Shown here: positions 15,983 to 25,298 of the stretch, piece after piece | Layout: every line of letters starts with the position of its first letter | Position numbering within the stretch: the first letter of the stretch is position 1 | Assembly: GCF_900010755.1 (NCBI RefSeq) | Contig: NZ_CZJT01000081.1 | Span: 216,557 to 280,556, forward strand | Direction: 5' to 3' | Source: Paeniglutamicibacter antarcticus | GTDB taxonomy: Bacteria > Actinomycetota > Actinomycetes > Actinomycetales > Micrococcaceae | DNA length: 64,000 nucleotides | Notes under the pieces: model-generated | Databases searched by the model: none | Told to the model about the DNA's origin: nothing | The model's input: only the letters and a program-made list of their open reading frames with translations | Made by a program: the position numbers and the translations under genes

Positions 15983-17488
15983 CTACCGGGTGGCCCGGAA
16001 GGCACGGATACGGGCAAGGGAAGATTCCTTGCCAAGAATCACCATTGACTCAAAGAGCGGCGGTGAAATCCGCTTTCCCGAGACCGCGGTACGAATGGGG
16101 CCGAAGGCGTGGCGTGGCTTGATGCCCATTCCCTCAACCAAAGCTGATTTCAAGGCATCCTGGATGGCCTCGGCCGTCCACTCGGGTGCGGCTTCAAGCG
16201 CAACGACACCGACATCAAGGATTTCCGCAGTGTTTTCCGGCATGCCCTTGAGTGCGTCGGCCGCCGGTTCGATTTCCGAGTCTCCTCGGAAGAGGAACTC
16301 AAGCATTTCGGGTGCTTCACCCAGCAGGGTGATGCGTTCCTGGACCAGCGGCGCAGCCTCGACGAGGATCTCCCGCTGGCGTTCGGTCAGTTCTTCGCCG
16401 ACAAGCTCATTGGCCTGCAGGTATGGAACCAATCGTTCGCGGAAGTCATCCGCTTCCAACATGCGCACGTGGGTGCCGTTGATGGCTTCGGCCTTCTTGA
16501 TGTCGAAGCGTGCAGGGTTGGACAGCACGTTGTGGACATCAAAGGCTTCGATGAGCTGGTCGCGGGAGAAGATATCTTCATCAGCGCTTAACGACCATCC
16601 CAGCAACGAGAGGTAGTTCAGCAGGCCCTCGGGGATGAACCCGCGGTCACGGTGCAGGAACAGGCTCGATTCCGGGTCTCGCTTGGAAAGCTTCTTGTTG
16701 CCCTGGCCCATAACGTAGGGCAGGTGTCCAAAGAGCGGCACGTACTGGGCAACATTGACGTCAATCAATGCCCGGTACAAAGCAATCTGGCGCGGGGTGG
16801 AGGAAAGCAGGTCTTCGCCACGGAGCACGTGGGTGATCCCCATGAGCGCGTCATCAACCGGGTTCACCAAGGTGTAGAGCGGCTGGCCGTTGGCGCGTAC
16901 CACCACAAAGTCGGGAACGCTGCCCGGCTTGAAGGTGATTTCGCCGCGAACCAGGTCGGTGAAGGTGATGTCTTCATCCGGCATGCGCACACGCAGAACC
17001 GGTTCCCGGCCCTCGGCGCGGAATGCGGCGATCTGCACTTCGGACAGCTCACGGTCAAAACCGTCGTAGCCGAGCTTGGGATCGCGGCCGGCAGCCTTGT
17101 GGCGTGCTTCGATCTCTTCGGGAGTGGAGAAGGATTCGTAGAGGTGACCGCCGGTGCGCAGCTTGGCGATGACGTCCTGGTAGATGTCTCCACGCTGGGA
17201 CTGGCGGTACGGCTCGTGCGGGCCGCCGACGTTGACGCCTTCATCCCAGGTGATGCCAAGCCAATCCAGCGCGTCAAGCAGCTGGTTGTAGCTCTCTTCG
17301 GAGTCGCGCTTGGCGTCGGTGTCTTCGATCCGGAAAATCATCTTGCCGCCGGTGTGGCGCGCATAGGCCCAGTTGAACAGGGCGGTGCGAATCAGGCCTA
17401 CGTGCGGGGTGCCGGTCGGAGACGGGCAGAAGCGTACGCGGACGGGGGTTTCATCGGTCACTGTGGGAATGAGGGCTGCATCAGTCAT
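15983..17488 (-). CDS. gltX: glutamyl-tRNA synthetase
   Basis: A 501-residue class I aminoacyl-tRNA synthetase that charges tRNA-Glu with glutamate, and in actinobacteria commonly also tRNA-Gln ahead of amidation. The N terminus has the HIGH-type motif ([18 protein letters not shown]), then IFRIEDTD, the [15 protein letters not shown] segment and [10 protein letters not shown] as the KMSKS-type loop. The C-terminal anticodon-binding helical domain ([20 protein letters not shown]) is complete. Length fits the family. ATG 17488 is followed by a short extension ([15 protein letters not shown]) before the conserved core. It lies upstream of the HAD gene and near its own tRNA substrates. Confidence 0.97.
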   Translation of the reverse strand: MTDAALIPTVTDETPVRVRFCPSPTGTPHVGLIRTALFNWAYARHTGGKMIFRIEDTDAKRDSEESYNQLLDALDWLGITWDEGVNVGGPHEPYRQSQRGDIYQDVIAKLRTGGHLYESFSTPEEIEARHKAAGRDPKLGYDGFDRELSEVQIAAFRAEGREPVLRVRMPDEDITFTDLVRGEITFKPGSVPDFVVVRANGQPLYTLVNPVDDALMGITHVLRGEDLLSSTPRQIALYRALIDVNVAQYVPLFGHLPYVMGQGNKKLSKRDPESSLFLHRDRGFIPEGLLNYLSLLGWSLSADEDIFSRDQLIEAFDVHNVLSNPARFDIKKAEAINGTHVRMLEADDFRERLVPYLQANELVGEELTERQREILVEAAPLVQERITLLGEAPEMLEFLFRGDSEIEPAADALKGMPENTAEILDVGVVALEAAPEWTAEAIQDALKSALVEGMGIKPRHAFGPIRTAVSGKRISPPLFESMVILGKESSLARIRAFRATR

Positions 17489-17548
17489 GATGTCTCTATT
17501 CTATGCCGCGAGCGATAGCCCAGTAGGCAAAAGTGCCGCTTAAGAGCA

Positions 17549-17574
17549 ATTGGTCCCGGCAAGCCGGGACCAAT
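17549..17574. terminator. hairpin downstream of FAA hydrolase operon
   Basis: A perfect 11-bp stem ATTGGTCCCGG/CCGGGACCAAT with a CAAG loop lies between gltX and the leftward galE-FAA unit. A second 9-bp hairpin (GTCAGCTTC/GAAGCTGAC) is at 17586-17615. Neither has a long T-run, but together they probably end that transcript. Confidence 0.6.
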
Positions 17575-17688
17575 CACAGTGTGGTGTCAGCTTCGATGGC
17601 AAGAAAGAAGCTGACCCATAAATAGTATTCTTTAGATACAAAAAATCAAAATTGGTTATTCATAGCTGTAATATCAACCTCGAAGCCG

Positions 17689-18450
17689 TTAGCGACGGAA
17701 CGGATTGCTGAGGGTTCCAATTCCCTCGATTTCAATTTCGACGCGCTGCCCCTCGGTGACAAGGCCAACGCCGGCTGGCGTACCCGTAAGGATCACATCG
17801 CCCGGAAGCAGAGTGAACGCAGCGGATGCATAGGCAACCAGGTCGTTGACACTCCACACCATGTCGGAAGTATTTCCGTCTTGGACCACCTTGCCGTCAA
17901 GGCGGGTTGTCAGCTGGGTATCTTCGGCATCCAATTCGGTTTGGATCCAGGGACCCAACGGGCAGGAACCATCCCAGCCCTTGGCCCTGGCCCACTGTCC
18001 GTCGGTACGCTGCGCGTCACGGGCGGTGAGGTCATTGGCAATGGTGTACCCGAATATGACGTCAGCTGCCTTTTCGGCGGGTACATCCTTGCAAATTCGC
18101 CCGATCACGACTGCAAGTTCGCCTTCATAGGAAATTTCATCCGAGAAGCTTGGCAAGGTGATTGGGTCACCGGAGCCAACCACTGAGGTGTTTGGCTTCA
18201 GGAACATCAGGGGTTCTGCCGGAACTTCGTTGCCGAGCTCGGCCGCGTGATCCGCATAGGTGCGTCCAAAGCCAATAACTTTGGAGCGGGGAATGATCGG
18301 CGCCAGCAGGCGGACATCTTCAAGCTTGTGCTTGGCACCGGTGGGCTTGACGCCCTGGAAGAAAGGGTCGCCTGCAATGACGAGAACGTCTTCGCCTTCG
18401 ACCACTCCGTACATGGGGTCACCATCAACTACAAAACGAGCAATACGCAT
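17689..18450 (-). CDS. fumarylacetoacetate hydrolase family protein
   Basis: A 253-residue enzyme of the FAA hydrolase superfamily, which acts on beta-keto acids of aromatic or sugar-acid breakdown in a metal-dependent way. The conserved IGFGRTYADHAAELG opening, PLMFLKPNTSVVGSGDPI, the metal-binding ISYEGELAVVIGR (Glu ligands), IFGYTIANDLTARDAQ, and the end PGDVILTGTPAGVG are all present. Length is typical of the short bacterial members. The start is only three bases after galE, so the two form one leftward unit. The physiological substrate cannot be read from the sequence; acylpyruvate or oxaloacetate-type activity is possible in this family. Confidence 0.9.
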   Translation of the reverse strand: MRIARFVVDGDPMYGVVEGEDVLVIAGDPFFQGVKPTGAKHKLEDVRLLAPIIPRSKVIGFGRTYADHAAELGNEVPAEPLMFLKPNTSVVGSGDPITLPSFSDEISYEGELAVVIGRICKDVPAEKAADVIFGYTIANDLTARDAQRTDGQWARAKGWDGSCPLGPWIQTELDAEDTQLTTRLDGKVVQDGNTSDMVWSVNDLVAYASAAFTLLPGDVILTGTPAGVGLVTEGQRVEIEIEGIGTLSNPFRR

Positions 18451-18453
18451 GCT

Positions 18454-19569
18454 TTATACCTTAGTGGGTTCTTCGGGCTCGGCATCTTCACCGGACTCCA
18501 CCGGCTGCGGATCTTCTTCAGCTAAATCGCTTGCTTCGTCAGTTACGGGAGCCGGTTCGTCAGGGTAGCCGCTGGGGTTGGTTGACTGCCAGCGCCACAT
18601 ATCCTCAACCATTTGTTCAAGGCCACGCTCTGCCTTCCATCCGATTTCCTCGCGGGCTAGGGCGGGATCCGCGTAGCTGGCAGCCACGTCACCCGGGCGA
18701 CGATCGACAATTTCATAGGGGATTTCCTGCTCGGAAATCCGGGAAAAGGCCTGGATCGTTTCCAAAACGGACGACCCGTGTCCGGTGCCAAGGTTCCAGG
18801 CGTGCAATCCGCCATGCGCTTCCAGGTATTCAAGCGCCGCCAAGTGGCCGGCTCCGAGGTCAACTACGTGGATGTAGTCGCGAACACCGGTGCCATCCGG
18901 GGTCGGGTAGTCCCCGCCGAAAACGTTGACTTTCTCACGTACCCCAACTGCCACTTGGGCAATGTATGGCATGAGGTTGTTGGGGATGCCCTGCGGGTCT
19001 TCCCCGATCCGGCCCGATTCGTGGGAACCAACCGGGTTGAAGTAGCGCAACTTTGCAATCGACCATCGCGGGTCGGACGCGGCCAGGTCATCAAGCATGT
19101 ATTCGATATGGAGCTTGGTGCGCCCATAGGGATTGGTTGCCGAAAGCGGCGTGGACTCGGTGATCGGAAGCTGCTGGGGATCCCCGTAGACAGTAGCCGA
19201 AGAGCTGAACACGAAAGTGCGCACGTCATGGGCATCCATGGTTTCGAGCAAGTTCAGGGTTCCCGTGACGTTGTTCCGGTAGTACATCAGTGGTTTTGCC
19301 ACCGACTCCCCTACCGCCTTCAAACCCGCAAAGTGGATCACAGCTTCGGGCTTGGCGAGCGTAAAGGCTTCTTCAAGGCGGGTTGTATCAAGCAGGTCGC
19401 CCCGGTGGAAAACTGCAGACCGGCCGGTCAGCTCAGCGACACGGCGTAGAGCTTCCGGGGACGAATTGCTCAGGTTGTCGTAGACATGAACTTCGTGCCC
19501 CTCTTCGAGAAGCAGCAATACAGTGTGTGATCCGATGTATCCGGCGCCGCCGGTGACCAATATGCGCAT
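18454..19569 (-). CDS. galE: UDP-glucose 4-epimerase
   Basis: A 371-residue short-chain dehydrogenase family enzyme that interconverts UDP-glucose and UDP-galactose. ATG 19569 starts directly at [16 protein letters not shown], the NAD-binding glycine motif; an upstream ATG at 19596 adds nine unconserved residues. SSSATVYGD, the catalytic NPYGRTK (Tyr-x-x-x-Lys), RYFNPVGSH and the [14 protein letters not shown] segment are all typical. An acidic tail of about 35 residues ([20 protein letters not shown]) follows the fold and is unusual. It precedes the FAA hydrolase gene by three bases. It may feed galactose into the nearby glycan pathway. Confidence 0.95.
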   Translation of the reverse strand: MRILVTGGAGYIGSHTVLLLLEEGHEVHVYDNLSNSSPEALRRVAELTGRSAVFHRGDLLDTTRLEEAFTLAKPEAVIHFAGLKAVGESVAKPLMYYRNNVTGTLNLLETMDAHDVRTFVFSSSATVYGDPQQLPITESTPLSATNPYGRTKLHIEYMLDDLAASDPRWSIAKLRYFNPVGSHESGRIGEDPQGIPNNLMPYIAQVAVGVREKVNVFGGDYPTPDGTGVRDYIHVVDLGAGHLAALEYLEAHGGLHAWNLGTGHGSSVLETIQAFSRISEQEIPYEIVDRRPGDVAASYADPALAREEIGWKAERGLEQMVEDMWRWQSTNPSGYPDEPAPVTDEASDLAEEDPQPVESGEDAEPEEPTKV

Positions 19570-19614
19570 AAAACCCATTCTAATGAGATTCGGCATGGAC
19601 TTCGCTTAACTGCG

Positions 19615-19647
19615 TGATGGGTGTGTTCACTGTGAACACACCCATCA
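19615..19647. terminator. long palindrome between ilvE and galE
   Basis: TGATGGGTGTGTTCAC (19615-19630) and its exact complement at 19632-19647 form a near-perfect palindrome just past the ilvE stop. It probably terminates the leftward ilvE transcript, though no clear T-run follows. Confidence 0.65.
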
Positions 19648-19663
19648 TCAAAGCCTCGAAACC

Positions 19664-20758
19664 TTAGGCCAGCTGTTCCAACCAACCGTGTCGGTCGGAA
19701 ACAACACCTGTCTGGATTCCCAGGAGTTCCGTACGAAGCGCCATGGTCACCTCGCCTGCTGGGGCCTCGGGGTCACCAATCTGCTCGGAACCATTTTTTA
19801 GAACGCCGATCGGGGTGATGACCGCCGCCGTTCCGCAGGCGAACACTTCTTGAATCTCGCCATTTGCGATTCCTTCTCGCCACTCACCAAGTGTGATGGT
19901 GCGTTCTTCCACTTCCATGCCGCGGTCCTGCGCGAGCTGGATGATCGAGGAACGTGTGATGCCTTCCAGGATGGTTCCCGTCAGGCGTGGAGTGACAAGC
20001 TTGTTGTTCTTCATGACGAAGAAGACATTCATGCCACCGAGTTCTTCAACTGCTTCATTGTTGAACGGGTCCAGGAACAATACCTGCTTGCAGCCGTTTT
20101 CTTCGGCTTCAAGCTGCGCAATCAAGGATGCAGCATAGTTTCCGCCACATTTGGCGGCGCCAGTGCCACCGCGTCCTGCTCGCGCGTAGTTGTGGGACAC
20201 CCAGATTCCCACTGGCTTGAGCTCACCGCCAAAGTAGTTTCCGGCAGGCGAAGCAATGACGCGGTAGGAAACTTCGCGGGCTGCGCGGACACCAAGGAAC
20301 GCTTCGGTGGCGATCATGAAGGGGCGCAGGTACAAGGCTTCACCGTCACCACTGGGCACCCAATCGATGTCTGCCTGGACGATGCGGCGCAAGGACTCAA
20401 CGAACGCTCCTTCGTCTAGCTGCGGAAGTGCCAGCCGTTCGGCCGAACGGTTCAATCGAGCCGCATTTGCGTAGGGCCTGAATGTCCATACGGTTCCATC
20501 AGCATGACGGTATGCCTTGAGGCCTTCGAAGATTTCCTGGCCGTAGTGCAAGACCGAAGCTGCAGGGTCCAAGGCAATAGGCCCATATGGCTCGATTCGT
20601 GCATTGGCCCATGTTCCGGAGACACCCTCTGTTCCTGCAGTCCAGTCAATGACCGCAGTATGGTCCGTGAAGAAATCGCCAAACCCGGGGTTTGCCAATA
20701 CTGCGGCTCGTTCCTGGTCGCTTTTACGTTGCTGTGAGAGTTCTTCAGTGAATTCCAT
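19664..20758 (-). CDS. ilvE: branched-chain amino acid aminotransferase
   Basis: A 364-residue PLP enzyme of fold type IV that makes the last step of leucine, isoleucine and valine synthesis. ATG 20758 is chosen because MEFTEELSQQRKSDQER matches usual N termini; an upstream GTG/ATG at 20806 adds 16 unlikely residues. Conserved features are LHYGQEIFEGLKAYRHADG, RPYANAARLNRSAERL, PFMIATEAFLGVRAAREVSY, the PLP lysine in GGNYAASLIAQLEAEENGCK (Lys of CGGNYAAS region context), and TLGEWREGI followed by EVFACGTAAVITPIG. It lies downstream of leuB, both leftward, separated by 99 bp, consistent with a branched-chain amino acid unit. Confidence 0.95.
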   Translation of the reverse strand: MEFTEELSQQRKSDQERAAVLANPGFGDFFTDHTAVIDWTAGTEGVSGTWANARIEPYGPIALDPAASVLHYGQEIFEGLKAYRHADGTVWTFRPYANAARLNRSAERLALPQLDEGAFVESLRRIVQADIDWVPSGDGEALYLRPFMIATEAFLGVRAAREVSYRVIASPAGNYFGGELKPVGIWVSHNYARAGRGGTGAAKCGGNYAASLIAQLEAEENGCKQVLFLDPFNNEAVEELGGMNVFFVMKNNKLVTPRLTGTILEGITRSSIIQLAQDRGMEVEERTITLGEWREGIANGEIQEVFACGTAAVITPIGVLKNGSEQIGDPEAPAGEVTMALRTELLGIQTGVVSDRHGWLEQLA

Positions 20759-20857
20759 GATGCCGTCAGGCTTCCTCTTCGAAAGGGTGCTGCGGTGGCA
20801 AACCAATCATGGCTTGCCACCCTAAGATTTGGTTCCTTTTTGAACCTATAGATAAGC

Positions 20858-21916
20858 CTAAGCCAGCGCGGCCACGATTGCATCGCCGATTTCGGCGGTG
20901 CTGCGCGGATCGGTCATCTCATCGCGTGAGGCAATGTCGCTCTCAACTGCAAGTTCAACCCTACGGGCGGCTTCGGTCAATCCAACGTGTTCCAGCAGGA
21001 GTGCCACCGAAAGGATGGCGGCAGTTGGGTCGGCTTTCTGCTGGCCGGCGATATCCGGGGCGGAACCGTGAACCGGTTCGAACATGGAAGGCGCAGTGCG
21101 ATCCATATTGAGGTTGCCCGAGGCCGCCAAGCCAATGCCACCGGTGATGGCGCCCGCCTGGTCCGTGAGGATGTCACCAAACAGGTTGTCGGTAACGATC
21201 ACGTCAAAGCGTGACGGGTTGGTGGTCATGAAGATCGTTGCAGCATCAATGTGCAGGTAATCGTGGGTGACATTGGGGAATTCTGCAGCAACCGCTTCAA
21301 CGGTCCGGCGCCACAGATGGCCGGCGTAAACCAAGACGTTGTGCTTGTGAACCAGGGTCACATGCTTGCGAGTCCGTTCGCTGGCACGGCGGAATGCGTC
21401 TCGAACCACGCGTTCAACACCGTGGGCGGTGTTCACGGAGACTTCGGTGGCTATTTCATGCACTGTTCCGACGCGAAGCGCACCGCCGTTGCCTACGTAG
21501 GGTCCTTCGGTGCCCTCCCGGACCACGATGAAGTCAATTTCACCGGGTTCAGCCAATGGGCTGGGAACGCCCGGGTAAAGCTTGGATGGGCGAAGGTTGA
21601 CGTAGTGGTCCAGGCTGAAGCGCAGCTTCAAGAGCATTTCTCGCTCAATGAGACCTGAGGGGATACGGGTATCCCCTGGTGCTGCACCGACAGCTCCGAA
21701 GAGAATTGCATCGTGTTGCTTCAACGCCTCAAGCGTTTCCTCAGGCAGGGTCTCCCCCGTATCGAGCCAGTGTTCGGCGCCCAGCTTGTAGTTGGTGAGC
21801 CGAACTTTTGATTCACCTTGCTCAGTGACTTTCGTCAGGACCTTAACGGCTTCTGCAATTACTTCCGGACCAATGCCATCACCTGGAATGACCGCGATAT
21901 TCAAGGATTCACTCAT
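20858..21916 (-). CDS. leuB: 3-isopropylmalate dehydrogenase
   Basis: A 352-residue NAD-dependent decarboxylating dehydrogenase of leucine synthesis. ATG 21916 gives [20 protein letters not shown], the standard N terminus; the frame stays open upstream for 38 residues of no similarity. The substrate segment [10 protein letters not shown], the [14 protein letters not shown] loop, [10 protein letters not shown] with the active Lys, and [20 protein letters not shown] with the metal-binding Asp residues are all present. [14 protein letters not shown] closes the cofactor site. It is followed by ilvE in the same direction and diverges from the sensor kinase gene. Confidence 0.96.
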   Translation of the reverse strand: MSESLNIAVIPGDGIGPEVIAEAVKVLTKVTEQGESKVRLTNYKLGAEHWLDTGETLPEETLEALKQHDAILFGAVGAAPGDTRIPSGLIEREMLLKLRFSLDHYVNLRPSKLYPGVPSPLAEPGEIDFIVVREGTEGPYVGNGGALRVGTVHEIATEVSVNTAHGVERVVRDAFRRASERTRKHVTLVHKHNVLVYAGHLWRRTVEAVAAEFPNVTHDYLHIDAATIFMTTNPSRFDVIVTDNLFGDILTDQAGAITGGIGLAASGNLNMDRTAPSMFEPVHGSAPDIAGQQKADPTAAILSVALLLEHVGLTEAARRVELAVESDIASRDEMTDPRSTAEIGDAIVAALA

Positions 21917-22073
21917 GCCATCAATCCTAACCATTCGTATCACTATGTGAGCAAAGTGTCTCAAATAGTGAACATGGAATATATTCAAGGATCTCCACCC
22001 TTGGGATGAGGCTTCAGAATCCCCAAACACGTAAAATTGATTGGAGACTCAGCCTTCAATCACCCAGGAATAA

Positions 22074-23261
22074 ATGACGCCGCATCGCACCATCGACCGC
22101 TGGATTAGGGAGAATCCCTTCAAAGTTGACGTGGTTCTTGGTCTGGGAATATGGCTATTATTCGGCCTCGCCGGCACCCTATCGTTGATTGGAAACGGTT
22201 ACGGGTTTTCTGCTGTCGTTATTGCCAGCGGACAGACTCTCCCGCTAATTTGGCGGCGCAAACACCCGGGCTTGGCCGCGAGCATTATCGTCGGGGCACA
22301 CCTGATGCAGTTGGTCATGGTAGATGATTTCTTACCTTCACAGGTTGCGGTTCCGATCACCATTTACACCTTGGCCGCCTATGCCAAGAGGTGGCAGTCG
22401 TTCGCCGGACTCACAGCGGGTTTCGTCGGCGCCTTCCTGATGACCTTCAAGCTTGCGTTCGCCTCAGGCACACCCACGTTGGAATCCGGCATCATTAGTT
22501 TTCTAGGGCTTGCTCTCACCGTCACGGTCGCCTGGACCTTCGGCGACTTGGCCCGGACACGCAGAATAGCAACTCAGACGCTCGAGGACAGGGCCCGCAG
22601 ACTGGAAATCGAACGCCAGCAAGAACGTGACCTTGCGGCCGCTGATGAACGCAGCCATATTGCTCGAGAAATGCATGACATCGTGGCCCATTCCCTTTCC
22701 GTGATCATCACTCAGGCCGACGGCGCCCGATATGCAAGCGAACACGATCCTGACATTGCCCGTGAAACCTTGGGCACGATTGCCGCGACCGGGCGCGGCT
22801 CCTTGCGGGAAATGCGCCGTCTTCTGGGCGTTTTACGCAACGACGGCGAGGCATCCACCCGGCCGCTTCCGGCACTTGCGGACCTGCCAGATCTTCTCGA
22901 CTCAACAGGTAAAACAGGTCTGGATATCGAGTTTAGAGAGCTCGGTAGCGCACGCCGAGAGTTACCTGCGGGTGCCGAACTGACAGCATATCGTGCTGTC
23001 CAAGAAGCGCTCACCAACGTGGTCAAGCACGCTGGTCCCTCGGCCCAAGCAAAAGTTGAGCTTGAATGGGATAACCGCGGACTGAATCTGAAGGTTTGGG
23101 ATAATGGCCGTGGTGCGGGTGCCCTAACCACTGCCGATGGTGGCCAAGGACTCCGAGGCATGGCCGAGCGTGTGGCACTCTACGATGGCCGGGTGGAAGC
23201 CGCACCGAACACCAGCGGCGGATTCCTGGTCTCGGTATTCATCCCCTATACGGAGGACTAA
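22074..23261 (+). CDS. two-component sensor histidine kinase, NarL/DesK type
   Basis: A 395-residue membrane kinase. About residues 20-150 hold several hydrophobic segments (VVLGLGIWLLFGLAGTLSLI, then others around FAGLTAGFVGAFLMTF and IISFLGLALTVTVAWTF), forming the sensing part. A coiled linker leads to the dimerisation box ERSHIAREMHDIVAHSLSVI with phospho-acceptor His201. The ATPase domain has YRAVQEALTNVVKHAG (N box), WDNGRGAG (G1) and GGQGLRGMAERVALYDG (G2). It is typical of actinobacterial kinases that work with LuxR-type regulators. Its stop is five bases before the regulator start. The signal is unknown. Confidence 0.93.
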   Translation: MTPHRTIDRWIRENPFKVDVVLGLGIWLLFGLAGTLSLIGNGYGFSAVVIASGQTLPLIWRRKHPGLAASIIVGAHLMQLVMVDDFLPSQVAVPITIYTLAAYAKRWQSFAGLTAGFVGAFLMTFKLAFASGTPTLESGIISFLGLALTVTVAWTFGDLARTRRIATQTLEDRARRLEIERQQERDLAAADERSHIAREMHDIVAHSLSVIITQADGARYASEHDPDIARETLGTIAATGRGSLREMRRLLGVLRNDGEASTRPLPALADLPDLLDSTGKTGLDIEFRELGSARRELPAGAELTAYRAVQEALTNVVKHAGPSAQAKVELEWDNRGLNLKVWDNGRGAGALTTADGGQGLRGMAERVALYDGRVEAAPNTSGGFLVSVFIPYTED

Positions 23262-23266
23262 CAATT

Positions 23267-23956
23267 TTGCTGAAAGAAAACCCCATTCGTGTTGCCCTGG
23301 TAGATGACCAGTTGTTGGTTCGCAGCGGCTTCAGGATGCTCATCAATTCCCAGGCCGATTTGGATGTCGTTGCAGAAGCTTCAAACGGTCGGGAAGCAAT
23401 TGCTTCCCCCACTTTGGCGGGAGCAGACGTAATCCTTATGGATGTCCGGATGCCGGAAATGGACGGGATCGAGACTACTGAACGTCTTTTATCCGGGAGA
23501 ACCAAGAGTTCCCCTGGCCCCAAGGTCATTGTCCTCACCACGTTCGACCTTGATGAATACGCGCTATCTGCGATTCAGGCGGGTGCCAGCGGCTTCCTGC
23601 TGAAAGACGCTCCCCCGGAAGAACTGCTCGAATCAATCCGGACCGTTTACCGAGGAGATGCAGTCATAGCTCCGTCGACCACGCGCCGACTCTTGGAACA
23701 TGTTGCGCCAATCCTGCGACGGTCAACGCTTCCCAACAGTGTTCACATGCGGGCCGTCGAATCGTTAACACCGCGCGAACGCGAAGTATTCGAACTCATT
23801 GCCAATGGACAATCGAACCCTGAGATCGCGGCAGGGCTTTATCTTTCGGAAGCCACGGTCAAGACCCACGTCGGGCATATTCTTGCGAAGCTCAATGCCA
23901 GGGACAGGGTCCAGGCCGTGGTGATTGCGTACGAAACCGGAGTGGTTTCCCCATAG
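23267..23956 (+). CDS. LuxR-family response regulator
   Basis: A 229-residue regulator; TTG 23267 is preceded by CGGAGGA at good spacing. The receiver domain has VALVDDQLLVRSGF with the acidic pocket and VILMDVRMPEMDG with phospho-acceptor Asp59, plus VIVLTTFDLDEY and GFLLKDAPPEEL with the conserved Lys. The C-terminal LuxR helix-turn-helix is ESLTPREREVFELIANGQSN, then EIAAGLYLSEATVKTHVGHI. It is coupled to the kinase gene upstream and ends at a strong bidirectional terminator. Target genes are unknown; the adjacent polysaccharide locus is one possibility but no operator was seen. Confidence 0.95.
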   Translation: MLKENPIRVALVDDQLLVRSGFRMLINSQADLDVVAEASNGREAIASPTLAGADVILMDVRMPEMDGIETTERLLSGRTKSSPGPKVIVLTTFDLDEYALSAIQAGASGFLLKDAPPEELLESIRTVYRGDAVIAPSTTRRLLEHVAPILRRSTLPNSVHMRAVESLTPREREVFELIANGQSNPEIAAGLYLSEATVKTHVGHILAKLNARDRVQAVVIAYETGVVSP

Positions 23957-23996
23957 CCCTAACCGCTGCACTGTTTCACCCCAAAGTTCAGCCTGA

Positions 23997-24052
23997 AACA
24001 ACTTTGGCCTTGATCCACAGAATAAAATCTGTGGCTCAAGGCCAAAGTTGTT
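23997..24052. terminator. long bidirectional terminator
   Basis: Arms 23997-24021 and 24028-24052 pair over 24 of 25 positions with one internal T/C mismatch and an ATAAAA loop. It lies between the convergent regulator gene and wecB. Confidence 0.9.
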
Positions 24053-24063
24053 AAGGACCGGAA

Positions 24064-25248
24064 TTAGATGCTGGTGGCATCCATGAGTTCGTCTTCCGAC
24101 GGCAACTCAGAATCGAAGTCGGCCATGCGCTTGCCGACATTCAGCAACTCGGCGATCGCAGCAACCGTGCGGTCCGCGGCAAGGCCGTCACCGTACGGGT
24201 TGACGGCTGTCGCCATGGCAACGTAAGCGGCCTTGTCGTTGAGCAGAAGCTCAACCGACTCAAAGATCAGTTCCTCATTGGTACCAATCAACTTGACGGT
24301 GCCCGCAACGACAGCTTCCGGACGTTCGGTGTTCTCGCGCATCACCAGGACCGGCTTGCCGAGGCTTGGTGCTTCCTCCTGGACTCCGCCGGAGTCGGTA
24401 AGCACAATGTTCGCAGCAGCAATCAAACGAGTGAACTCGCCGTAGGCCAACGGCTCGGTGAGTGTCACGTTCACCAAACCGTCGATCTCCGGAAGCAGTG
24501 CTTCACGGACAGCTGGGTTTCGGTGCAACGGCAAGATGAATTCGACATCCGGCTCAATGGCAGCCAACCGGGCGATTGCCCGTCCGATGCCGCGCATTGG
24601 TTCGCCCTGGTTTTCACGACGGTGAGTGGTGATCAAAACGATCTTGCGACCGGTTGCAACCAACTCTTCAAGCTTCTTGTCGGTGAAAGGGACATTCTTT
24701 TCAACGACCGTGAAGAGTGCGTCAATGACAGTGTTACCTGTCACCGAAATCGTCGCCGGATCGAATGTTTCATTGACAAGGTTGGACTTGCTCAATGACG
24801 TGGGCGCCAAGTGAAGGCTTGCAATCTGCGACGTCATCTTGCGGTTGGCCTCTTCCGGGAAGGGAGAGAAGATGTCATGGCTGCGCAGGCCAGCTTCGGC
24901 GTGAACCACTGGAATACCGCGGTAGAAGGCGGCAATTGCGCCGGCGGTTGAGGTGGTGGTATCACCCTGAACCACGACGGCGTCCGGCTTTTCCTTCTCG
25001 AAGATTTCATCAAGACCGGCGATGGTCCGGGTCAGCAGTGAATTCAGGGTCTGGCGCGGCTGAATGACGTCAAGATCGTAATCCGGGGTGATGTCGAACA
25101 GCTCGTTGACCTGATCCAGCATCTCGCGGTGCTGGCCGGTCACGGTCACTACGCAATCGAAGAGTTCAGACTCTTTGAGTGCTTTGACAATGGGAGCCAC
25201 CTTGATGGCTTCCGGGCGTGTGCCGTAAATCGGCATGATTTTCTTCAC
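24064..25248 (-). CDS. wecB: UDP-N-acetylglucosamine 2-epimerase (non-hydrolysing)
   Basis: A 394-residue GT-B fold enzyme that converts UDP-GlcNAc to UDP-ManNAc. The N terminus KKIMPIYGTRPEAIKVAPIV is diagnostic. VVQGDTTTSTAGAIAAFYRG, VVHAEAGLRSHDIFSPFPEE, NRKMTSQIASLHLAPT, VLITTHRRENQGEPMRGIGR and VLTDSGGVQEEAPSLGKPVL carry the substrate and active-site residues. It lies just downstream of wecC in the same direction with a 50-bp gap, so the pair should yield UDP-ManNAcA, a known building block of Micrococcus teichuronic acid. It is the last gene of the leftward polysaccharide unit. Confidence 0.95.
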   Translation of the reverse strand: MKKIMPIYGTRPEAIKVAPIVKALKESELFDCVVTVTGQHREMLDQVNELFDITPDYDLDVIQPRQTLNSLLTRTIAGLDEIFEKEKPDAVVVQGDTTTSTAGAIAAFYRGIPVVHAEAGLRSHDIFSPFPEEANRKMTSQIASLHLAPTSLSKSNLVNETFDPATISVTGNTVIDALFTVVEKNVPFTDKKLEELVATGRKIVLITTHRRENQGEPMRGIGRAIARLAAIEPDVEFILPLHRNPAVREALLPEIDGLVNVTLTEPLAYGEFTRLIAAANIVLTDSGGVQEEAPSLGKPVLVMRENTERPEAVVAGTVKLIGTNEELIFESVELLLNDKAAYVAMATAVNPYGDGLAADRTVAAIAELLNVGKRMADFDSELPSEDELMDATSI

Positions 25249-25298
25249 GATGACCTATCCGTTTGGGCGAGCGATGATGGGGATGTGTTGACTCCGAC

